Shown here: in pieces, positions 1 through 12,500 of the stretch | Position numbering within the stretch: the stretch's first letter is position 1 | How the letters are laid out: each line of letters begins with the position of its first letter | Source: Saccharum officinarum | Lineage: Eukaryota; Streptophyta; Magnoliopsida; Poales; Poaceae | NCBI GenBank assembly: GCA_020631735.1 | Contig: CM036179.1 | Span: 19,454,463 to 19,518,462, forward strand | Reading direction: 5' to 3' | Length of the DNA: 64,000 nucleotides | Translations under genes and position numbers: made by a program | The notes under the pieces: generated by a model | What the model was told of the DNA's origin: nothing | The model's database searches: none | What the model saw: only the letters and a program-made list of their open reading frames with translations

Positions 1-3000
1 GTACCTCACTTTAGCAACTTGTAACTCACAAACCAGGCCAAACCAGCCTTTGAGCCAATTGACAAAGTTGTTATCCACACATAGCTCTACAACATTGTTA
101 ATATCACCATCACCTGGTTCTCAATAGTTTAGGAGATATAGTGTCAAGAAGTTAGGGTTTCAGTCGGCATTGATCTCTGAAACTGCATTTCAGTTTCAAG
201 GGGCACCACTTTGGAGCTCTGTAGTTTCAAATCTAGGCCGAACCAGTCTAAGCTCCAATTGACAATTTTGTTGCCCTCACATAGCTCTACCAAATTGCTG
301 TTAACTTAGCACTAATACCGGCTAGATTTGGAACGGGGATCGGTGGAACTTTGGCCGTCAGTCGGGCAATGACGCCGAAGTCGTCGGGTTCAGGGTTCAG
401 ACAACGACGTGTCGTGGCGCTCGGGCAGAACAGCTTGGCCGCGTGGCGTCCGAGCTCTGCCGTCGCCTCCACGTCGCGAGCCCAGGCGCGAAGATGAAGA
501 CCGAGCCGCACCTCAACCCCCACCACTCGCGCTTGCCATTTCCTCCCTCTCTGCTTCCTTCTCCGCGCGGGCGGTGGCCAGAGGAGTGAAACCGCGACGG
601 TGTCGAGCCATTCTCCCAGACCTCGCCAATCCTCCGCCTCACCACCCTCCATCTCCTTGACCCACCGAAGCCCGCGATTTGACTCGAGGTGAGCCGCATT
701 GCCTTCTTCCCCGTCTCCGAGAGGTCGTCGGAGCCCGCCATGGACCTCACCGTGGTCGGGTGCTTCGGGTCTCTCTCCATCCTCCCTTCTAGCAAAATGG
801 ATCCGCCTAGCTTCGGTGAAGCTCGTACCGAGCCTAGACCGCACCGTGCATCCTCACCGGCGACTGTGCGCCGCCACCGGACATCACCGGCCGCCGCTCG
901 CGGTGACAAGCCCCTTCCACCCCATCCCCATCCATTCCACGAGCACTAGTCGACGCACCGGGTGACGGAGAACACGAGGCGGTGTTCGATTGGCCGAGCG
1001 AGCTCTTCTCCGGCGAGCTCGAGCTCGTCGGAGCTCGCGGGTCTCCGCTCCCCTGTCTCCGTCACTGACCGCGGGGGCCCGCCCGTCAGTATCGCGCGCG
1101 GGCGGGAGCGCTGAGCGGGCCGCGCGCGCGCGAGTGTGGGCCGAGTTTCCCGGGCCGGCCCAGTTCATCCGAAATGAAATTCGTTTTTATTATTTTGTCA
1201 CTGATTTTTGTACAAGTTGGAGAAATATAGATCTAGGGTTTTAATGATCCAAAAATCATGAGATAAATTTTGTTAGGGTCTACATGATGTGTAGTATTTT
1301 AGAAAAATATGGATTTGGCATGAGATGTTTAAATTCTGTAAGAATTTAATAGATCCTTTAAATGTGTTTTGGAATGCATGCAAATTTGTTAAATTTATAA
1401 CTTGAGCTGTATTGTTCCATAAATCATGAAATTTGGTGGGTAGGTTACTCTATGCTAGCCCTAGCTCAGGTAAAAATTTGGGCATCAGTGCTTAAGTACT
1501 TTTCAAGTTATAATGCTATCTTGTTATTTTAGGAAATGCTTAAAGGAATTTTAGTAATTTTTCTACATGAGCAATGTTCTTATAAATTTTTGGAGAATGT
1601 CTTGGTATCTTAAAGTGTCTAAGAAAAATATGAAATCTGTTGTTTGACACTTTTCATTAGGGTTTCCTATTTATGCAAAAATCAGCCTTATTAGCTTGTG
1701 AATTTTGTGTAGGGAGTTTCTGTGAATAAAACTTGTTCAAATTTTTACTGTGGTCTCTTTTTGGGTCAGAGAGTCCCCTGTAATTTTTGTAGAATTTTGG
1801 GAGCAGTTTATATATATGTTTGAAATTTCACTTAATTACTTAAGTAAATTAAGAAATGGGTTTAAATAAATATTCTAGGTGGGCACACCTTACTTTCTGG
1901 TGTTCTTGTGACATTTGTGAACTTGCAGTAGTATTAGTTTGGTCTTAGAGAATGTTTGTCACATCAATAAATATTTAACCTTTGTAATTTAGGTTTTCTG
2001 GACAGCTAGTAGTAATTCTAAATTTGGCTTTGATAAAAATTGGTTGTTGAAAAACTTGTAAATACCAAAGTTGGAGTAAATTTGATGAACTAGCTTGTGT
2101 CAAATTTTGGAAGCCTTTGGCTTAGTAGTTTGAGAGTTACTGTTGTTTAAAGTGGCAGTTCAAAATCTGCTACTCTCTGTTTTGAAAGGACAGATTCTGG
2201 AACTTGTGAAGTTTAACATGGAAAACTTAGGAGTTTGGAGTTGAGGTCTGAAAATGAATTGTAGTGCATTTCTTAGGCTTTCCAGATTGTCTTATATCAC
2301 ATCTTTTGGAATTGTAAATCTTCAGTTGTGATAAAAACAAGTAGCTGCTGTCCAGAATGCTTACTGTGGTGTTTTGCTGATTGATATGGTGTATTATCCT
2401 AAGACATGCTACTTTTTGTAATTGTTAGGTGTTAGGGCCTTAACTGAGGATGAGCAGCTTTATCTTAGGTTAAGTAGATTAGGTGAGTACTTCTCTACTG
2501 GAGAAGAGATTTGCACATACTAATAAAATAACTTGAATAGAGTATTTTATTCTGAAATGCATTTCATTCCGAGCATGTTGCACCCATTTATGCATCCATT
2601 ATATTTATTGTGCATTCATGCAATAGGTGCACCGGAGGGGGTGACACTCCTCGAATTCGAGCCTGTGATTCCGGAGGAGAACCAGGAGCAGCAGGAGCCC
2701 GAGGATCCAGCAGGCGAAGGAGACACCGCTGAAGATTTGCCGGAGTGCCCTGACCACCGGCCTTCAACTTTTCTGAAAGGCAAGCCCCGGTGCATGCTGA
2801 ACCTACTGTTTTATAAATTAATCTTGAGTACTTTTAATTGTTTACTGCATTAAGTTGTAGGAGTTATATGAAAACACTTGTTGCATTATACCTGTCCTTG
2901 TCCAGATATCGTACTTAATCCTATATTAGGTTAGGCACGTGTCAATGCTTAGCCCTGCTTAGTTCGGTAGAAGTCGGGTGATTTCCGGTCATCCGCGAGA

Positions 3001-4281
3001 TGTAGGAAGGAGTCACGAGTGGCTTTATGGCTATCGTGGATGGAACCATGCCTTAAAATGAAATTGAGACCGGGCGGGAGTTCGATAGTACAGCCGCAAG
3101 ACACTTCACGTCTTGGGTGTGGAGCTATGCCCGTCTGAGTCGTTTAAGGACCGATTCGTTGTACGTCCTTGAGTCATGTTGAACGCAGTCTAACACTTAG
3201 TTGGCCGGATAAGTCGTTCCGACCGCGAAGTCGAGTAGTATGGTTCAGGCCGGGAATCGAATGGTAGGTTGCATCTTGGAGGAGAGAAAGGATGTGCTTG
3301 GGGACATTGGCGTGAGACCAAGGGGGGGTTAGAGTCCCTATCACCTGGCAGAGTGTCGCCCTTGGGACGCGACATTATTCGGGCCCGCGATTCCTGAACT
3401 GTACAAAAGATGACCTGAGCAGCCTTCGCCAGGCGTGACTCGGTGAGTGTTAGAAATACCCCTCCAGCTGGATAGGAATTCGATTCGTATCGCCGTCGCT
3501 CCCGGTTAGTGAGCACTTGACTTGAGCAGCGGCAACGTAGAACTCATTAAGTGAACTGGTGGTTAAGGGAATGATACAATGTTGCCATAATGATATACCT
3601 GCTATGGATATAATAATAATATTGTTTGATTATAATCAAGTGCATGTTTAGTACAGGTGCTAAGATAGATGACAGGTAAATGCTAAAAATAACTGCTAGT
3701 ACAGATTATAAGAGTTTCAATTACTTATGCCTTTATGCAAAATGTTATGTCAGCTAGCCTCTTGTGTAAGCCTTGCATAATCCTTGGTGTCATCTTATTT
3801 CTGGTTTTTGACGGGTAAGTCTAGCTGAGTACATTCCAGTACTCAGGGTTTATTCCCTCCTGTTGCAGATGACATGCTTTATCAGGGATTCTGCAAGACG
3901 TGTCTCCACCCTGCGGGTGATGATGACTAGATCACAAGGGCGTGATCGTCTTTATGTACTTTTCTCATGCTTTTGCGGGTTGTCGATCATCCAGACTGGC
4001 AGTACTTAATTAACTAGTGTGTGTTATGCTTCCGCTACTTTCAAACTTGGTTTGTAATATTTGCTACTCCGTGTGTGTAAACTTATTTCAGAACTACTTG
4101 TGAAATGTAACGTATGATGTTGTATGTTGAATGATGCGATCCTGGTTGTAAGCAGTTTGTTTCGAAATCCTTCGTGATTTCGATTGACTACCGGGATTAT
4201 ATGGGCTCAAGTTCGAAAATTTGAGCGCTTCGGTGCTTGTTTTTGTACTTGTGCTCTTATAATTTGGTCGGTTCTGTTACA
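1..4281 (+). mobile_element. Long-LTR retrotransposon LTR (copy A, 5' end outside window)
   Basis: This is the 3' portion of a very long LTR. Its order of blocks matches the complete LTR at 9529-14464: a 'tagctctacaacat' block near the start, a GC- and CT-rich island (about 400-1160), an AT-rich stretch with recurring 'aagctttc' modules, a small acidic coding-like patch (about 2630-2790), and a conserved block from about 2960 on. It ends at 4281 in TGTTACA, the same end as the other copies. It is clearly diverged from the 9529 copy by eye (roughly 80-85% over 2960-3350, lower elsewhere), so it belongs to an older or different subfamily member. The open frames in the GC-rich island overlap on both strands and look fortuitous. 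Confidence 0.75.
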
Positions 4282-5242
4282 CCTATCACCTGGCAGAGTG
4301 TCGCCCTTGGGGTCGCGACATCATTCGGACCCGCGATTCTTGAATCATATGAAAAGGTGGCCTGTGCGACCCTGGCAGGGGTCTGCACGGTGAGTGTTAG
4401 AAATACCCCTCCAGCTGGATAGGAATTCGATTCGAATCGCCGTCGCTCCCGGTTAGTGAGCACTTGACTTGAGCAGCGGCAACATAGTTTCAATTAAATT
4501 GAACGGATGGTTAATTGGATCATGATGAAAAGGTTGCCTCAATTTATACCTGCTATGGTTAATATTGTTTGCTCCTAATAAAGTGAGTGCTCTAGTACAG
4601 GTTCTAATATAGATGATAGGTTAATGATAATTAACTTGATGCTTAAGCATTAATGATTGATCATCTATATTAAGCTTTTATGCAAAATGTTGTCAAGCTA
4701 GCCCCACTTTATATCAGCCTTGCATGATCCTTAGTGTCACCTTATTTCTGGTTTCTGACGGGTAAGTCTAGCTGAGTACCTTCTTGTACTCAGGGTTTTA
4801 TCCCCACTTGTTGCAGGTTATGATGTATCATGGCGACTGCAAGAGTTGGTTGACTCCTGCCGTAGAGGCGGAGTGTGATCATGGGCATGATCCTTCTTAT
4901 TTACCTTATCTGTAATGCTTTTGTTGGAAGTCGACCGTGGTACTGGCATGTATTTGAAATAAGATTAATGTTAGTTTCAAATTACTTTGCTTCCGCTACT
5001 TTTCAATGTAAGTTCTAATAACTATGTTGAACTCCGATGTATATTGAATTACTTGCGAAATGGTTGTAACATGTGACTTGTTATGTTGAATCACTACGAT
5101 CTTGGCTTGTATGTTGGTTGGTTTGAAATCTCTCGTGATTTCATTGGACTACCGGAGTTATATGGGCTCAAGTGCGAGAATTTGATCATTTCGGTGATTG
5201 TTTTTGTACTTGTGCTCTTATAATTTGGTCGGTTCTGTTACA
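4282..5242 (+). repeat. Truncated 5' LTR (copy B)
   Basis: This 961-bp segment is almost identical to the last 960 bp of the LTR at 9529-14464, but the first roughly 4 kb of the LTR is missing. It begins with 'cctatcacctggcag' directly after the TGTTACA end of copy A and ends with TGTTACA at 5242. Confidence 0.85.
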
Positions 5243-5256
5243 GCTGGTATCGGAGC
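5243..5256 (+). other. Primer-binding site
   Basis: TGGTATCGGAGC, two bases after the LTR end, matches the usual plant initiator-Met tRNA primer site (TGGTATCAGAGC) with one mismatch. It marks the start of the internal region and fixes the + orientation. Confidence 0.8.
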
Positions 5257-8200
5257 AAGATTCAACATTAAACATGTCGTATGTGTATTTAAAACAAGGG
5301 TTTTGTTTTATAAAAAAAATAGTTTTATCAACTTATAGCTATATATAGGTTTGTGAAATCTAAATTCTAAACCTAAGTATGCCAGTGGTCAATTTCCTTA
5401 TGCCCATATAAGAATTATTAGGTGGCTTATAAAAGTACTAACTTGGGGGTTTTTCATTTATGCATCTATGCCCTTGCCAAGGTATGAATGTGTGATAACT
5501 CTCCCGCACTATGCTACCCGGTGTGTCAGATTGGAGGTAGCCTTCATATATGAAATAGCCATATATGTTGCTAGTTTACTTTTATGCAACATCACACCTA
5601 CGCTCAGGTAAGTGTGAGTTGTGAGAGCATGACCGTCCAACCCTCGGTTTAGGGGAGAGCTAGTTTTGGTTACTGAATTATTTACATGTTATACACATGT
5701 ATATATGAAGGTACTTAATTGTGGGAGATTGATGATTCGCGTAGTTTTGGTACTACATGTACGTATACAGGGGTATATGTATATGGGAGTGCTTAGAATT
5801 TTACCTTCCTATTTCATTGTGTGCTATATTTGGGGAAATGTTGGGCTGCAATGAAACTTTTATGCAGGTACGCTAACCACGAATGCGTAAGTCGAATGTA
5901 GCTGACGACTAGCTATATATCGAGAGAGTGCGTGTAATGCCACCGACATAGAACGTGATTGCCACCTTAGGTTGGCAATCCGGTGAGGACGAATAGGACG
6001 AAGCATGCATCTTCATGATTGTTGCTTTATGCATAGCTATGCTCCTCTCACCCTTGTTGTAGTGATGTTTTTGTGGTCATAATGGTGTTTTCTTTAGTTA
6101 TAGAGAATACCAAAGTTGTAGCTAACTTACTTATCTAGCTTGTCCTAAAATTTTATGACCCTAGATCTTATGGTTTGAGAGTTATGGATTTTAGAAGCTT
6201 ACTGTCAGATTTTGCTTATGCTCTGAATAGATCTGAATGTTTGGTTTGTTTGACCTATGTGCATATGGAATCATGTCTTGGAGATAATAGCAGAAGTGTA
6301 GTACTTTTTCTAAGCTTTCCAAAGTGTCCTATAGCACTAGTTTTGGTGGTCGAAATTTCTAGTTATGCATTTTTGAAGTTCTTGTCAGTTTCTGTCCATA
6401 TTGGTACAGATCTGAAACATTAGCATTTTTGGTCATGTTAATCTATGAATTTACTTTTGGTGTGAATAACTAAAGTGTAGTCATCTTCCTAAGCTTTCTA
6501 GAAAGTCTAGGATCACCTTTGTGGGATGTCTACAACCTTAGTTATGGTTGAAACAAGTAACTCCTGTGCTGCTGTCCAGATTCTATGCACATGCTAAGTT
6601 GGCTCCCTTAGCTAGCGTTTGTTTTGAGCTAAACTTGTAGTTAGTTCGTGCTTGAGATGAATGTTTATTTTAGGTGAGCCTTGTGCTTTGGATTGGTTGC
6701 TTAAGCTCAATCGTTTGAATTTTCTCAGATGTCTGCTTGACTGATGTTGTATGTATGAGTGTTATCTAGGTAGTGTCATAGTTGTCACCTCGTTTGTCAT
6801 CGGTAATTATGCGAGGGTCAAATAGCTTTATCTTAGGGCAACACTCGAGTTACGTGAAATGATCTCTTTGTGTTGTCTGCAATTAGGTTCTCTCTCTTAG
6901 GAGACTGAGCCTGTAGACTTGGCGGTTTGCCCTTGAATATTTGTATCCATGCCTTTGCTTGACCGAAGGCCCAAAGTTAGTTCTCCTATTTGTTTGCATG
7001 AGCCGTGGATGTTTTCCAACCCTTTTAGTGAAGAACCTTATCGACTGACCAACCAAGTTAACTTTCATCGACGCTAGGCGTGAGTGGAATCAAGCAAAAA
7101 TCTCATGCTTAGTCACCTTCGGCAATTGAGCAATGTTCTCTTGTGAGGTGTTTTAATCTGTGAATAGCTTTCCTATTGATTATAAACCTTGTGAATACCT
7201 TTGTTTGCCATCCTTGTATAATGCTTGTTCGGACCACCAATCTGTGTCATTTGAAATTCCTCATCGGACGTATGTTCGGTAATGGTGTTACGATTAGCAT
7301 TCTATGGTGCCGCGACGAAACCTAGGACCTCCTTGTGACCGGCCGGCACATGGTTGTGCTACTGGGCACGCGCTGGTATCGAGGTTGCTAGTCATAGCCC
7401 ATTATGGAACTACATCGATGTGGGTTTTCTTGTGAGATGTTCCTTGGTTATCTTCCCAAATCGTATCATAAGATCCATATCTTAGACCGAAAGTAGTGGA
7501 GTTTTCTTCTAAAGTTGCTAAGAGGATAACCTTTGAAGAACAGGTCACCAACATAAACGTTAATGGACTACAAGAGGTGGTAGACAAGTGACTTTGCTTA
7601 ATTGTCCCAGTATGACGAATGACATCTAGTGAGCAAAGTATCTCATCTCTGTTGGATAAAAAGGGCACACAACACTTAATGTTGGACAAGTTATCTGTGG
7701 GATGAGAATCGATTATCGCATTGTGCATATGACCAGAGCTATCCAAGTCGCAATCTTGGGTGCATAATGACCATACAATCGAAAGCAACCATCTCTAGAA
7801 TAACTTCGTATTTGCCAACTTTGATGGCAACCATCTATTCTGCATCAACCACAGTTGTTGTGGTCAAGAGTGAAGATTTTGAACTTTTTAGTGTTGAGAG
7901 ATAACTGATTAGTTACCAATAGGAAGGTTAATCTCCAGCTAGGTAACGACTCTTTGGTAGCTATGAAGGCTATGTCTTACAGAGCAATAACCAACAAGAA
8001 GTTAATCAACTAGCCAACAACTTGAGTGATATTCTATCTTCTAGAGCCATTGTGATCAAGTCAATTCTATCTTGAACAATCACATAGATAGTGCAAGGTG
8101 TTCTATCAGCTACAACGAAGAATTAGAGAAAGTATACCCTAGTTTCAATTAGTATCCTTGTGCCATAGGTGCCACAAATGGTTTGTCCATAACTTGATTG

Positions 8201-9515
8201 GACAAAGTGTCAAAGAATATTCGAAAGCGGTTCCTTATCCTTGTAGGAATGTTCTCCAGGCAGAGTATGTGTTTTGCCCTGCAAAAGTAACCCGCAAGTT
8301 CAAAGCGTGTGCATCCTCCGATTGATATGTAAATTAATGGTCGAGATCTGTTGTTGGATGGCCCTTTTGAGGTCCCACAGATACTTGTTTACACTCTTTC
8401 ACTTGCTTTTGCTTTCTCGTATCCCCAATGTACGAGCAGCCTTGGTTTCTACCAATCAATTTATACCATCGTGAATCAAAAGCAATTTGAAAAGTGTCAA
8501 ACAACAGATTTCCCATCTTAGAGTTACTATTTGATCCAAAAGGAGAAAGCCTAAGGTGAAAGTTGGCCTGACAAAGTTGTTATGCTGCAAGTCAACTCAA
8601 CTTACAGTACAACTAAGTCACTAAGGAAAATTTTACTCAATCGCTTAGTGGTAGACTACTCCCCGCGGTTTGGTAAATATTACAACTTTTGTTGTCCTTA
8701 AGGCCTCACTACATTTTGCTTTGGTACTAATGTTCCAAATGATGACATACTTTAGTACCTTATAAATGTTTTTACCCCAGAGGTTGCATCTGATTCAACC
8801 CAGATAACGATTGCCTTTAGAAAAGAGAATCTTCTTAGGTAACTTTTGGCAGAACTGTGGCACCGACAGAGTCAACTATCATACTCACTAATCCCTTGAC
8901 AGACTCAGATAATACAATGTTGTCATCAGAGAAAGAGAACTGCACACATGGAACCACAGGTAGCTTTCCATTGGTTGATATCGGAAGGATTGAACATTTA
9001 CGACCAACATAGATCCTGTCTATTGGTTAGTCAGTATCCTATAACCTCAGAGAATGTTTGTCGTCTCTGATCTCATCTTTTTTGAAAGGTTGTATTCAAG
9101 CCATTTTGGTAGAGAACTACTTTTCAAAACTGTGTGAACATAGAGCCATTTCAACGAGTATACTTCTGAAAATTTTGGTCTAGTGTCAAGTTCATATGGC
9201 CTATGTTATGCTCATGAGAGAGCCAGATACTTGTGAGTGGTTCACTCATGGACCAAATGATCTTCGTACACTGAGAATGCAGTACGTGCTATCTTGGATT
9301 CCTCCCAAAGTAACAATGCTTCATGGAAGTCAATAAAGGAAATTCTTCAGACGAATTTTACCATAAAGAGTAAGTATCAGAAAGTGCCTTTGGCCAAATT
9401 GTTCACCGATGTTGAAGCTTTGTAGCTGAATGCTATAGCAAATGTTGGGAACTTGATAACGTGTCTCTCTTCCTTAAAAGGTCTTCCATTCCGAATCTCG
9501 GGACATGATTCTTTT
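5257..9515 (+). mobile_element. Internal region of long-LTR element, no recognisable pol
   Basis: No long sense ORF is present. About 6050-6660 repeats the style of the LTR itself (spaced 'aagctttcc', 'agatctgaa' and 'aagttgtag' modules), so part of the internal region seems derived from LTR-like sequence. From about 6700 to 9500 there is low-coding, scrambled sequence; a short string near 7700 reads like the MRIDYR piece of a Gypsy RT, but nothing around it supports this. The last bases before the polypurine tract ('gaatctcgggac') resemble the 3' end of many plant Gypsy pol frames. The only sizeable ORF is antisense, 7402-7788 (128 codons), and I do not recognise it. Confidence 0.5.
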
Positions 9516-9528
9516 AAGGGGGGAGGGC
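9516..9528 (+). other. Polypurine tract
   Basis: AAGGGGGGAGGGC lies immediately before the 3' LTR start, the expected place for the plus-strand primer. Confidence 0.75.
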
Positions 9529-12500
9529 TATAACACCCCAGGTATTTATCACCAATTAAGTAGTGGGCTTAAGCTCAAACATGAGTGGAGATGACGATGC
9601 CAAGGTTAACCTATGAAGATGAGCATAACCTAAAGTGGGATGTTGCACCTTGCTTATGCTGCCCATCTAAAATACATATTGAAATAATGTTGCTTATACT
9701 TCTTTTAGGTGTCTCATATACATCTCTATAGTAAACACTGAAAAAAGTTCATGAAGTTTGGAATCAAAAAGTCACATAAAATGATAAGTCGTATCTTTGC
9801 ATGAATTACTTTATCAAGTAGATGGAAACCTATGATGTCAACCAAACCTTGCAACCTTGCTCCAACAACTCTAATTGAACTCTACAACAAAAGTCATGAA
9901 AGGTTCATGTTGGGCAAATGTCAAGAAAATACCTCAATCGGTCTAAAACTCGGATTTAAGCTTTACCGTGATGCTACTTTGACCAGTGTTGACCAATCAC
10001 TTACGGTGCTTGCATGGAGTTGTACCTTAAATAAAAGTTGAATTTTGAGTGGAGTAGAACAAACTTTGTTTTTGGACCAAGAGCCAGATCAACTTGGAAC
10101 TAAGTCAAACCGAAGCTCAAACTTGGAATCTACTGCTGTTTTTAGAGTCCGAAAATTTTGCTAAGTCTGAGTAACTGAAAACTGAATTTTTAGTTTCATG
10201 AGCGCTACTTTGCAGCTCTCTATCTTCCAATATAATCCGAGTTAGACCAAAAACCTTTAAGCAAAGTTGTAGCCCTCATATAGCTCTACAACATTTGTTA
10301 CTACCGTTTGTGCCTAAACTAAACGTGTTAGGAGATATGAAAGGACAAAGATGGATGTTCAGTCGCGTTTTTGAGGTAGAATTATAAATTTTGAACTGTG
10401 CTGCCGTGGCTTCATGGCTGTCTCCGTGCAGGAACTGAACACCGCGTGGCTAGCCTCGCTCGTCGCATGAGCGCCACCTCGCCTTGCTCTCCTCGTTTTG
10501 GACAGCCGAGCCCGAGCCTGTCCCCTGCTCTTTCCATTCACTCGCTCTCCCATCCCTCTCCCTCTTCCCTCTCTGCCCCTGTCTGCCTCTCCGGAGTGCC
10601 GGCGCCATGGCCGAGTCGAGCGGAGCTTCCAGCCGGCCGTCGCAGCTCCCACAGCAGGGCCGCAGCCGGCCACCGCGCCGCCACCAGCTGAGCAGCGAGC
10701 AGAAACCGCAGCCGCAATGCTCGCGACTCGCCGTCACACCGTCGTCTGGCTCCTGCAGCCATGGCCGCCGGTGTGCCCATCGCGGGTGCCGCTGTTGAGC
10801 GCGGCCATACTGCCTCAGGCTGTCGTGGACCATGCTGTGCCACTACGTGTGTGCGCGTGGGCCTAGGCTAGCGTCTGCACCGCCGCTCGCCGCCGACGCC
10901 CCTCTCCAGCCGGCCAAATCGGCCACCAGCCGGCCCGCTGGCCTCCTCTGTCTCAACTGCGACCAGGGACCTCGCGCGAGAAGAGAACAAGTCCAGGGGG
11001 TTTTCTGCGAAGTACATGACTCAGTTAAATAGTGCCGCATAGTGCAGTTTTTCTTTTTCCTTTTTCCTTTATGCATATTATGGCTGAAACTTTGGAAATT
11101 CATAGTAAATCGTAGAAAATTCGTAAAATAGTAAATGAGGGCTTTTTGGAATCCTTGTGAAATTATCTATGTACTAGATCTATAATATGTCAGGTTTTAG
11201 TTTAAAGTTTTAGCTGTAAAAATGGATTTGTGCAGTCAGGGTTTGAATGCTAGTCTTACTTGTTTTTTTTATAACTGCAGTTGATGTGCTCAAATAAATG
11301 TGAACTTTTTGTGGAGTACTACTAAGGTGATTGTTGTTGTCTGGTAAATATTTCATGAGTTTAGGATTTATAGTTTAAGAGTTATAAAAACAACAAATGC
11401 CCTGTTTTGATTTGCTCCTATTCTGAACAGTTCTGCATGTTTGAATTAATTGGATTAGTTAAGTTGTGAATCATGATTTTATGACAATACATGAGTTTTA
11501 GTACTTTTCTTAAGCTTTCCAAAAAGTTAAATATCATGATTTTTGGCTAAGTAGATCTTGAGTTGTAGTTGCTTAAATCTCTGTGGCTGTTTCTGCCCAA
11601 ACACAGACCGGGTTTCCTTGTTCTTACTGGGGGGCCTTCTTAGTAGTAGAATTAGCTTTAGGTGTTTACAACAAAGTTGTTTAGAATTTGCTAAGCTTTC
11701 TAAAGAGTCTAGAACCACATTTATTGGACATGTATAACTCCATTTATAGCTGTTTAAAGTGGCATGTCAGTTTCTGTCTATGTTTTGGACAGAGATGCAA
11801 TTATTGGATTAATTGACCCTTCTAATTGTCGAATCATCTTAATATGAGAATAAGAAAGTTGTAGGTAACTTCCTAAGCTTTTCAAAAAAAAAATTATGGT
11901 TCATGATTGTTGGAGGTCTAGAACTCCAGTTATGCTTCTCTGAAGATGCTATCAGTTTTCTATACCACTGCTGTTGGGCTGGATTTGCAGTTTTGCTTGT
12001 GCAATTATTTTCATGTTGTAAATGATGTTTGCTATGGTTGTAGTGAATACAAAAGTTGTAGCAAATTTCATGATCTTGCTGGTGTTCAAATTGTAAGGTC
12101 ATAGGCCAGATAGTGTAGGAGTTACATGACTTTTAAGTCCTCTGTCAGGTTTTGATTTTAGTCTGAGCAGATCTGAAAGATGCTAGGGTTTGATCTAGTT
12201 AGGATTTGAATGAGTTTTTGGTGATAATAACAAAGTTGTAGATAATTCATGTATCTAGCTCCTGTTAAAATTTGGTGGTATTTGGCCTTGTAGTTTGTGA
12301 GTTATGCCTGTTTAAAGTTGGGTTACAGAATTGCTTGCTCTCTGTCTTGTTAGACCAGTTTCTGTGTTTGTGTAAATTCAACATATTAAACTTTGGAATC
12401 ATGCTGTGATGTTTATAAATGAAATTTAGATAATTTCATAAGATTTCCATAATGTCTTCTTGCAAGTCATTTGGAGTTGTAGATCTTCAGTTATGATTAA

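Noticed and set aside
287..1244. Several overlapping ORFs of 80-185 codons on both strands
   Set aside because: They lie in the GC-rich island of LTR copy A, overlap in many frames and show no domain or conserved counterpart in the other LTR copies.
10359..11103. Cluster of ORFs up to 127 codons on both strands
   Set aside because: GC-rich island of LTR copy C; high GC removes stops by chance, and no family motif is visible.
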